From an uncultured Bacilli bacterium (GTDB lineage Bacteria; Bacillota_I; Bacilli_A; RF39; UBA660), in the NCBI GenBank assembly GCA_934177995.1, contig CAKPPW010000019.1:1-28456 (forward strand): a stretch of 28,456 nt of DNA. Direction: 5' to 3'. Every line of letters begins with the position of its first letter. The stretch's first letter is position 1. Shown in pieces: positions 23,401 through 28,456 of this stretch. Position numbers and translations under genes: made by a program. The notes beneath the pieces were generated by a model. The model was not told the DNA's origin. It ran no database searches and was given only the letters and a program-made list of their open reading frames with translations.

Positions 23401-25002
23401 CTTTTCAACTTGTTTTTCTCTTGCTGTTATTATTCTTTGTAAGTAAAGAGATACTTCTTTTATTTCATCAGAATTAGTAGCAAAAAAACGCATAGTTCTA
23501 TCATCATTAAAAATATGAGGCATTAATTTAATATTAGACCAATAATCTTTATTTGCTTCGTTAGTTAAAATAACTAGTTTTAAGTCATAATAACTATGAA
23601 GAGCTATCATTTGGAGTAATAATAAATCTGTATATGGTTTTATATACTCATATTTTCCTGTAATAGCAATTATATTTTTTTCTATTAAGTTCTCTACTAT
23701 AGGAACACCATCTATATATTTATACTTATCCACTAGAATACGCATTTTATCTTCTAAGTTATTATCATCAATAGTAAAATGTTCTGTCGGATAATTAAAC
23801 TTAATAGCAAGATTAGTTCTACCTATCCCAAGTCTTATTGATAAAAAATCTTTCTGATGTAATTCTCTTCCCCAAAGAGTTCTACTTTTATTAATAATCA
23901 TTTGATAACATTCAATTGGACTTATATTATTAGAAAGTAATATTTGTTTTTGTTTAGTAGAAATGTTTTGAAGTTCTACTTCTTTTTTAGTTAAATACTC
24001 ATTATATTTTTTTTCGGCCTTTAATTTTTTCTTTTCTTGTTGTTTCTTGGTATATTTTCTATTTATAACGGGCCATAGAAGGGTTCCTGCCATCATAGAA
24101 ATTGAAATAGCAATAGTTGGTAAGACACTCATCATATCTCTTTGACCATTCTGCATAGACATAAAAGCAACTAAAAGCATAACAAAGGAGGTAGAGGCCA
24201 TCGTTATCATCGGACCAATAGTTAAAATAAAGGGTTGTTCTTCTTGGGTATTATAATTAGGTGGTCCATCTATTTTAAATTCTTCACTTTCAACTATTTC
24301 GACAAATCTAGGTGATCTAATAAAATAGTCATTTTCATTATATAATTCTATTTCTCTTTCTTCATCGGTAGTTACTACCTCTTTATTATCTTCTCTTTCA
24401 ATAGAGTGTGCTGGTAAATTATTATTATATGTAACACTTTCTAAGGGATTATTATATATTAGCATATTACCTAGAACAATAATTTTTACTCCCATGATAA
24501 AGATTACATCACCATGATTAAGTCTTACCATTCCATTAAGTGCTTTATTATTGATAAATGTTTTGTATTCACTATTTAAATCTTTTATTAACCAGGTTCT
24601 ATTCTGATAAGTTATTTCTACTTGTTTTGGAGAAATTAACTGATTGTTACAACTAAAAGCATTGTCACTACTACTTCCAATAGTAAAATTACAATCTCTT
24701 TCCATTTCTAAATATTTATAAGATAAATCATTAACTGGTGATGTATAAAGTATATAGTACCCTATTTCATCTTTTATTTGTAAAATTAAAAATTGGTATT
24801 CATTAAGTATAACTTCTCTTAAGGTTTCTTTATTAGCTAGTATTCTTACGTTTTTGTTACTATAAGCTTTCCACTTACCATTTTCTTCACTTATATTTAT
24901 TAGATTCTTTTCATTACTGTCTTTTATCCAATAACTACCAGATATTATGGAAGGTAGGGTAAAGCTTGTTAGTTTTTCTTTATTAAGTATATATACTAAC
25001 AT
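20455..25002 (-). CDS. essC: EssC-type T7SSb ATPase
   Basis: The 1515-aa membrane ATPase is the motor of type VIIb secretion. The N-terminus has FHA-like domains (about 85-190: FTIGSSSDNAF, ISPKQVEI, LNHGDVIFIMG). Two membrane segments follow at about 263-310. Three FtsK/SpoIIIE-like domains come next: D1 has an intact Walker A GMTGSGKSE near 715 and Walker B LFIISDEFAEL near 835. D2 (VIYSMNEKNTITN, near 1057) and D3 (LIHLINSEDMNML, near 1334) lack recognisable Walker A motifs. Length and layout match full-length EssC. GGAGGG lies upstream of the ATG at 25002, a few bases from a promoter just inside attR. Partners EssB, EssA and EsaA are not encoded in the window. Confidence 0.95.
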   Translation of the reverse strand: MLVYILNKEKLTSFTLPSIISGSYWIKDSNEKNLINISEENGKWKAYSNKNVRILANKETLREVILNEYQFLILQIKDEIGYYILYTSPVNDLSYKYLEMERDCNFTIGSSSDNAFSCNNQLISPKQVEITYQNRTWLIKDLNSEYKTFINNKALNGMVRLNHGDVIFIMGVKIIVLGNMLIYNNPLESVTYNNNLPAHSIEREDNKEVVTTDEEREIELYNENDYFIRSPRFVEIVESEEFKIDGPPNYNTQEEQPFILTIGPMITMASTSFVMLLVAFMSMQNGQRDMMSVLPTIAISISMMAGTLLWPVINRKYTKKQQEKKKLKAEKKYNEYLTKKEVELQNISTKQKQILLSNNISPIECYQMIINKSRTLWGRELHQKDFLSIRLGIGRTNLAIKFNYPTEHFTIDDNNLEDKMRILVDKYKYIDGVPIVENLIEKNIIAITGKYEYIKPYTDLLLLQMIALHSYYDLKLVILTNEANKDYWSNIKLMPHIFNDDRTMRFFATNSDEIKEVSLYLQRIITAREKQVEKIKDSRDSLYKNFSTYYMIITDDYKLAKSYPLIDEILEMDGNLGFSLLMLHPSLANLPTATKAFIGINDTQSGGIFENELVEETQKQFTIEPVDKLDLAYCSVRLLNIPIENKENDFVLPKSIGFLEMYDVSRIEQLNPIERWKVNNPINSLAVPIGISTDGKKFKLDLHEKEEGPHGLIAGMTGSGKSEFIITYILSMAINFHPDEVQFVLIDYKGGGLVGAFENKEQEIVLPHLAGTITNLETADINRALASIESELKRRQKLFNEAREELGEGTIDIYKYQKYYREGLLKTAVSHLFIISDEFAELKSQQPEFMDQLISTARIGRSLGVHLILATQKPSGVVNDQIWSNSRFRVCLKVQEASDSNEVIKRPDAAAIKETGRFYLQVGYDELFALGQAAWAGAPYIPQDKVYHQKDDSIVFINDVGESIKTIDSPKKNIQVMGEQLPNIVKYLSLLAQKNSISVKQLWLPKLPAIIYVDDLKKKYNFKRKPFNIQIILGEYDNPASQSQGLLTIDLASKGNTVIYSMNEKNTITNTILYSLITNYTTEEVNIYTLDFDNETLKIYEDAPQVGDVIFASEEEKVDKLLKLLTNEIERRKKLLQEYNGSYEFYCTHSGTTMPAIVFLLSGYENFKEAYEDYDSIVNKISRDGSKYGIYTIITAISDRALRLNMRANFPVIIPLKLSAQIDYNMLLGKKVPMLADINNRGVALIEEEPYEFQTASICPKEQLSEYIKKVVISLNEQIISKAKRVPVLPNIVTIKDVVSKLNNITSIPVGIVEETLDIATYNFKKNLIHLINSEDMNMLAKFTRILVNEISSLDNIEVVVIDLKGFYDLNTFTNCIYHNETNDSFKFMSDKIFESNRTKELIVFVIGIEKMINTLDITTKNSLLQIFSKISELKNVSIVLVGRIIDIKTYAYENWFRQFTVLDGGIYIGRGLNNSTIHSISTPLRVLSSQIPANFGYVIDNGIATRIKILEGDK

Positions 25003-25026
25003 TTAGGTCCCTCCTATTCTTATTAA

Positions 25027-25055
25027 AGAATACCAAATTTTTAGGTTTTTAGCAA
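25027..25055 (-). promoter_or_regulatory. essC: Putative promoter of the essC operon
   Basis: On the reverse strand TTGCTA (25050-25055), 17 bases and TATTCT (25027-25032) lie about 25 bases upstream of essC, only eight bases inside the attP-derived arm. Each hexamer matches the consensus at four of six positions. Confidence 0.4.
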
Positions 25056-25062
25056 GATAAGT

Positions 25063-25105
25063 GCTTTCTTTTTATAACACTATGTGAACCTAACGCTTTG
25101 CAAGT
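25063..25105. other. attR of the integrated T7SS element
   Basis: The element-derived arm (25063-25083, beginning GCTTTC and ending CACTAT) is nearly the reverse complement of the element-derived arm in attL (14267-14287). After the shared TGA (25085-25087) the host gene resumes in frame (GAA CCT AAC GCT). No direct repeat longer than the central bases is shared with attL, as expected for serine integrases. Confidence 0.83.
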
Positions 25106-25490
25106 GGAGAAACAAGGATATGGTTATGTAGTAGCATCTGTTGGAGAACTTGGTGGAATTGTTCCATATACTACTTATTTTGCTAGAGATAGTTATCTAA
25201 CTAAGAATAATGAGCTAATTAAAAGTTTTAGAGATGCTATTCAAAAGGGATTAGATTTTGTTCATAATTCTACCGATGAAGAAGTTGCTAAAGCGATAAT
25301 TGACCAGTTTCCTGATACTTCTTTAAAAGATATAACTAATGTTGTTAAAAGATATAGAAAAATAGATGCTTGGCCAAAGACAACAGAATACAAAAAGGAA
25401 TCTTTTGATCACTTACAAGAGATTATGGAAAATGCTAACGAACTTGATAAGAAAGTTTCATATGATAAATTAAAATATGAAATCAAATAA
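25086..25490 (+). pseudogene. 3' part of the split substrate-binding protein gene
   Basis: From the GAA codon at 25086 the frame reads EPNALQVEKQGYGYVVASVGELGG and IVPYTTYFARDSYL, then FRDAIQKGLDFVHN, the C-terminal lobe of an NMT1/SsuA-type binding protein, 134 residues to the TAA at 25490. It continues residue 197 of the fragment at 13672. It has no start of its own; a TTG at 25098 is an open-frame artefact. The ATPase gene overlaps its last 14 bases. Confidence 0.9.
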
Positions 25491-25914
25491 CAATATCTTA
25501 GAAATAGCACATCTAGTTAAAAATTACCAAGATACTAAAGATGAAATTAAAGCGATTGATGATTTTTCTTATAATGTTAGTGAAGGTAAATTTATTTCCA
25601 TAGTTGGTCCTTCTGGTTGTGGAAAAAGTACCCTACTTTCTATTCTTGCTAAACTTGAAGATAAGTCTAGTGGAGAGATTAAGTTTAATAAGGATAATAT
25701 TGTTCTAGGATATATGTTACAAAAGGATAGTCTATTTCCTTGGTTAACTATTTTAGATAATTGTCTTTTAGGTCTTGAGATTAAAAATATTAAGACAGAA
25801 GATAATATTAGTTATGTTAATCATCTCTTAGATAGTTATGGCTTAGCAGAATTTAAGAATAAGTATCCTAGTAGTCTATCAGGAGGTATGAGACAAAGAG
25901 TAGTATGTATTTAG
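25477..25914 (+). pseudogene. Truncated ABC transporter ATPase gene (SsuB/ThiZ/TauB type)
   Basis: The ATG overlaps the 3' end of the substrate-binding protein gene, the normal order in such operons. Its 145 residues include Walker A GPSGCGKST near residue 44, the Q-loop YMLQKDSLFPW, and the signature SLSGGMRQRV at about residues 132-141. The frame then reads VCI-stop. Intact family members are about 250 aa, so Walker B, D-loop and H-loop are lost and the product cannot be a working ATPase. The sequence after about 25903 is unrelated, which points to a second insertion or rearrangement; the 3' half is not in the window. The LFPW Q-loop is typical of ATPases pairing with NMT1/SsuA-type binding proteins. 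Confidence 0.87.
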
Positions 25915-25982
25915 TGAAGACACGGGTAATAATTAAGTTTAGTGCTTATAACTATTGTAAATAAAGGAAATGAGGTAAAAAT

Positions 25983-26381
25983 ATGTTATTAGAAAGTAAT
26001 ACAAAAAAAGTAATTGATTTAATACATCAATTTGATAATTTAAGTGATATTGATAAAGTAAGATTAGCAATATATTTATTAGAAAATAAAAATTTTAGTG
26101 TAGATTTTAATGTAAGAGAAATGATTATATTATTAAAACAAGTTTTAAGTATATTAGATTCTAATTATTCCAAAGTAATAACTAATTTTAGTAAATATAA
26201 ACATTTATTATTCTTTTCAGCCAAGTATTTAGAACTTACTGAAAAAGAAAAAAAGCATTTCTCTATTGAAATGATATTTTATATATATGAAATAGATTTT
26301 AAAAATAAAGTTATTAACAATGAAATAAATAATAATCTATTAGTTTATGATTATTGTTATTCTCTACTTAATAATGAATAG
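25983..26381 (+). CDS. Orphan 132-aa helical protein
   Basis: I do not recognise this protein. It is Asn/Ile/Lys/Leu-rich and predicted almost wholly helical (VIDLIHQFDNLSDIDKVRLAIYLLEN, VREMIILLKQVLSIL, YLELTEKEKKHFSIEMIFYIYEIDF), with no signal peptide or membrane segment. GAGG lies seven bases before the ATG. It is the first gene after the break in the ABC ATPase gene, is a single-gene unit closed by a bidirectional terminator, and faces the metallopeptidase/vWA pair. It is even richer in A+T than the host genes. A regulator or small partner of the neighbouring pair is possible but unproven. Confidence 0.6.
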   Translation: MLLESNTKKVIDLIHQFDNLSDIDKVRLAIYLLENKNFSVDFNVREMIILLKQVLSILDSNYSKVITNFSKYKHLLFFSAKYLELTEKEKKHFSIEMIFYIYEIDFKNKVINNEINNNLLVYDYCYSLLNNE

Positions 26382-26424
26382 AAAAAATACCTAGTAGGCA
26401 TTATTGTTTATTAGGTATTTTTTT
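26382..26424 (+). terminator. Bidirectional terminator
   Basis: AAAAAATACCTA (26382-26393) and TAGGTATTTTTT (26412-26423) form a 12-bp stem around 18 bases, with T-runs on the plus strand and an A-run giving T on the reverse strand. It separates the orphan gene from the convergent metallopeptidase-like gene, whose stop codon begins at 26425. Confidence 0.78.
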
Positions 26425-27496
26425 ATTTTATTTTTTTTACTAATGTATGAACTGAAGAATCTTGTTTAGTATTTTGATTATTACTAAAATTATTTGATAA
26501 GTTTCCATTTGTAATATTTTTTTGTATATCTATAATTATTGATTTTAATTTATTTATATTATTAATATGTGTACCAATAAACTCAGAATTATTGTTTTTA
26601 GCTTCTAGTTGATATCTTGCATTTCCATTATAAATACTATCTAATAATTCACATAATTCATCATAGCTACACGTATTACTATTACTTTCAATAAACTCTT
26701 TTACCAAATTTATATTGCCATCAAATTGATGGTGATTTACTAAATTTATGAACATTTCATTTAATAATAATGGATATAAAAGTCTAACTTCTGAATTATA
26801 ACCTATAGATCTATATCTACCATCAGGCTGACTTGTTTTAATTGAATTCAAATATGATCTTAAATTATTATTGTCAATTTTATATTTTTTAAATGACATT
26901 ATTCTATTTATTATTAGTTCAGTAATATAAGTGTTTGTTATTTCATCTAATGTAGTCCCTGTTCTTTTAGAAGTGAATTTTTCTTGTAAATCATCATTTC
27001 TTAAATAATAAGTTTCTTGCAATCCGCTTCGCATATAATAAGTATTATCATCTAACAAAATATTTGTATTATAATATCCCATTAAAGCATGTCGTACTTC
27101 ATGTGCTAGCATTTCTAATTTTAAAGCAGGTGTTGCTAAATATTCATCAACATGCGTTCCCAATAATATTATTTGTGGATTTTGTTTTTGACTTGCGTCT
27201 TTAAAAACTTTTAAGTTAGGATTAAAAATTGTAACTGCTGCACTCCCACTAGGCATTGAACCAAAATTATTTTTAATCGCTATTTCATTTACTGTTCCAA
27301 TATCATAAATAATTTTAACTTTATTAAACAAATCATATAAAGGAAAATCGCAATTTTTTCCAAAGTCCATGTAAAAACTAATATATATAAATGTTATCAT
27401 ATCTAACAATTCTTCACTATAATTATGTTTTTCAGCAATATCTTTCAACAAAAAATATTTTTCATTTAATAATTTATTAAACTTGATATTATCCAT
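26423..27496 (-). CDS. HExxH metallopeptidase-like protein
   Basis: The 357-aa protein has no signal peptide. LKLEMLAHEVRHALMGYYN at about residues 129-147 contains the zinc motif HEVRH in a helix. About 50 residues on, LDEITNTYITELIINRIM could supply a glutamate as third ligand, as in gluzincins. The last 40 residues are Asn/Ser/Gln-rich and disordered. I do not recognise the family. It is coupled by a one-base overlap (TAATG) to the upstream vWA-like gene, so the two probably act together. Pairing of vWA proteins with putative metallopeptidases, often with a MoxR ATPase, is a known theme; no ATPase is in the window, but the operon begins outside it. Confidence 0.65.
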   Translation of the reverse strand: MDNIKFNKLLNEKYFLLKDIAEKHNYSEELLDMITFIYISFYMDFGKNCDFPLYDLFNKVKIIYDIGTVNEIAIKNNFGSMPSGSAAVTIFNPNLKVFKDASQKQNPQIILLGTHVDEYLATPALKLEMLAHEVRHALMGYYNTNILLDDNTYYMRSGLQETYYLRNDDLQEKFTSKRTGTTLDEITNTYITELIINRIMSFKKYKIDNNNLRSYLNSIKTSQPDGRYRSIGYNSEVRLLYPLLLNEMFINLVNHHQFDGNINLVKEFIESNSNTCSYDELCELLDSIYNGNARYQLEAKNNNSEFIGTHINNINKLKSIIIDIQKNITNGNLSNNFSNNQNTKQDSSVHTLVKKIK

Positions 27497-28456
27497 TACA
27501 TAGACCTCCTTTTATATTTTGCTTTATTTTTTTCCATTATAAATTTTTCAATATCTTCAATTCCAGAAGTTTCAACATAATATCCTGCATAAGAAGTAGG
27601 ATATTCTCTATAGAAAAAACTTTGATAAATTGAAGAACCATAATTACTTTTTTCAGTAGAGAACCAAACTATATCTTGATTTTCTTGAGATAATTTTGAA
27701 ATATCTGAACTAATATCAAAATCAGAGAAAATATAAATTTTCCGATCTTTAATCTCTCTTAATTCCTCATATAATGAACGATACTCATTAAAAATAACAC
27801 AATCAAAATTATTATATTTTTGTAATTGAGAAGTTGCAATTTTACTGACATCAATAGGCTTTGAACTTCCTTTTTTAATTATTAGTTTTCTTAAAATACA
27901 ATCGTTATATGTTAAGTATATTAATGAATTTTTTATAGCAACACTACTTATCGCATTTACATACATCTCTAATGATTCATTATTAGATGGTGATAAATCA
28001 AAAACATAAACATCTGGTTTAAATGTTGGACTTACAAGGTCATCCAAGATTTTGAATTTTTGATTAGTTAAATAATGTTTTACTATTTCTTTTTTATCGT
28101 ATTTATAAGTTCCTTTTTGATATCTATCATAACTTAATGAAACTAATTTCTTTAATACATTATATATTTTTGTAGTAGTAATATCGTTTAATTTATCACT
28201 AGGACTTTGTGTACCTTGGTTTTCATTATTATCATTTTCTTTAACAACATCTTCTTCATAATTATTCATTAAATTTTCAAAATCATTTTCATCACTTTGT
28301 TGCTCTGTTCTTTGTTCTTGCGTTTCTTCATCACTTGGTTGTCCTAAATTTTGTTCTTCAGTTTGATTATCACTTTGTTGTTCTGAACTTTGTTCTTCAG
28401 TTTGATTATCACTTTGTTGTTCTAAATTCTGCTCTTGAGTTTGCTCATTACTTTGT
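27496..28456 (-). CDS. vWA-like protein with Q/E-rich repeat N-terminal part (5' end outside window)
   Basis: The reverse frame stays open to the right edge. An ATG at 28269 is internal, because the frame upstream continues through in-frame repeats (EQQSDNQTEEQ). The C-terminal part looks like a von Willebrand A fold: a strand ending in a MIDAS-like DxSxS (PDVYVFDLSPSNNESLEMYV), a strand NSLIYLTYND, and KIYIFSDFDISSDIS. Such domains bind a divalent metal and mediate protein assembly. The N-terminal 60 or more residues are 13-residue repeats rich in Gln, Glu, Ser and Asp, probably disordered. Its stop overlaps the start of the metallopeptidase-like gene. The fold assignment is by eye. Confidence 0.6.
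   Translation of the reverse strand, partial: QSNEQTQEQNLEQQSDNQTEEQSSEQQSDNQTEEQNLGQPSDEETQEQRTEQQSDENDFENLMNNYEEDVVKENDNNENQGTQSPSDKLNDITTTKIYNVLKKLVSLSYDRYQKGTYKYDKKEIVKHYLTNQKFKILDDLVSPTFKPDVYVFDLSPSNNESLEMYVNAISSVAIKNSLIYLTYNDCILRKLIIKKGSSKPIDVSKIATSQLQKYNNFDCVIFNEYRSLYEELREIKDRKIYIFSDFDISSDISKLSQENQDIVWFSTEKSNYGSSIYQSFFYREYPTSYAGYYVETSGIEDIEKFIMEKNKAKYKRRSM
28291..28456. repeat. 39-bp in-frame tandem repeats in the vWA-like gene
   Basis: Units begin at 28291, 28330, 28369 and 28408, with a fifth starting at 28447 and cut by the edge; each begins ATCACTT or a close variant. The period is 39 bases, encoding 13 residues such as NQTEEQSSEQQSD on the reverse strand. The units differ by several bases, so they are older than the 543-bp duplication. 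They are coding, without unique spacers, so not CRISPR. Confidence 0.9.

Larger units (their letters stand above)
14263..25086. mobile_element. 10.8-kb integrative element carrying a compact type VIIb secretion locus and a large serine recombinase
   Basis: The element splits a substrate-binding protein gene; the crossover lies in the shared TGA at 14262-14264 and 25085-25087. Removing 10,823 bp restores an uninterrupted 331-codon reading frame across the junction (LF then EPNALQVEKQGYG). Joining the inner ends gives an attP with 21-bp arms (25063-25083 and 14267-14287) matching at 18 of 21 positions, spaced by GTGATG. Cargo, all on the reverse strand from attR to attL: essC, a yukD-like gene, three small WXG100-like genes, a candidate substrate, a 44-aa ORF, the serine recombinase and an M15 peptidase. 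No relaxase or replication gene is visible, so it is an integrative mobilisable-type or phage-independent element rather than a complete conjugative element. It may excise and restore the transporter gene. Confidence 0.9.

Noticed and set aside
25098..25490. Stand-alone 130-aa gene starting at TTG
   Set aside because: No ribosome binding site or N-terminal signal; it continues in frame from the fragment at 13672 once the element is removed.
25890..25985. Second serine-integrase attL at the ATPase break
   Set aside because: I found no symmetric arms or clear central dinucleotide, and the other end is outside the window.
27496..28269. Complete 257-aa gene starting at 28269
   Set aside because: The frame is open upstream through in-frame coding repeats to the edge and no good ribosome binding site precedes this ATG.
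28291..28456. Regular repeats resembling a CRISPR array (also 15440-15630)
   Set aside because: Periods of 39 and 36 bases are exact multiples of three, there are no unique spacers between units, and both lie in frame within long proteins.

Overview
The window is strongly AT-rich, densely coded DNA with AGGAGG-type ribosome binding sites. It comes from a low-GC Gram-positive bacterium, probably a gut-type Bacillota/Bacilli lineage (RF39- or Erysipelotrichales-like). Reasons: the YlxM-FtsY locus, a type VIIb secretion (T7SSb) EssC, a CalY/TasA-like N-terminus fused to BspA/DUF285 repeats, and 2-hydroxyacyl-CoA-dehydratase-type proteins typical of anaerobes. UGA is a stop here: the first dehydratase-like gene ends in TGA inside its overlap with the next gene. 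I see no rRNA, tRNA or CRISPR array, and no gene-free stretch exceeds 300 bases.

Layout. (1) 1-5300, leftward: a HerA-type ATPase (3' end outside the window), a large BspA-type surface protein with an exact 543-bp internal tandem duplication and a G8 tract inside its promoter spacer, a PH-like small protein, and a membrane-anchored thioredoxin-like protein. (2) 5413-8329, rightward: a tight three-gene operon of two HgdB/C-like proteins and a BadF/HgdC-type ATPase activase. (3) 8375-13574, leftward: a membrane-anchored hypothetical, a YkpA/YbiT-type ABC-F ATPase, ylxM, a small membrane protein, ftsY, an XRE regulator, and a putative mono-ADP-ribosyltransferase with R / STS / QxE motifs.

(4) 13672-25490 is the central discovery. 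A substrate-binding lipoprotein gene of an NMT1/ThiY/SsuA-type ABC transporter is cut in two by a 10,823-bp integrative element. Joining 14262 to 25086 restores the reading frame exactly and gives a 331-aa protein. Joining the two inner ends rebuilds an attP with 21-bp arms matching at 18 positions around a central GA. The element encodes its own large serine recombinase and a compact T7SSb locus: EssC, a YukD-like ubiquitin fold, three small WXG100-like helical proteins and a candidate substrate. It also carries an M15 D,D-peptidase with SH3 and wall-binding modules and a 44-aa ORF overlapping the recombinase start. EssB, EssA and EsaA homologues are not visible in it. It therefore looks like a mobile, minimal T7SS cassette driven from a promoter just inside attR, with a second promoter and an internal terminator around the small-protein genes.

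(5) 25477-28456: the transporter's ATPase gene, next in the same operon, is itself broken right after its ABC signature, at about 25903. Foreign-looking genes follow: a 132-aa orphan, and a coupled pair of a HExxH metallopeptidase-like protein and a vWA-like protein with a 39-bp-repeat-encoded Q/E-rich N-terminal part running off the right edge. The same transporter operon thus appears to have been hit twice.
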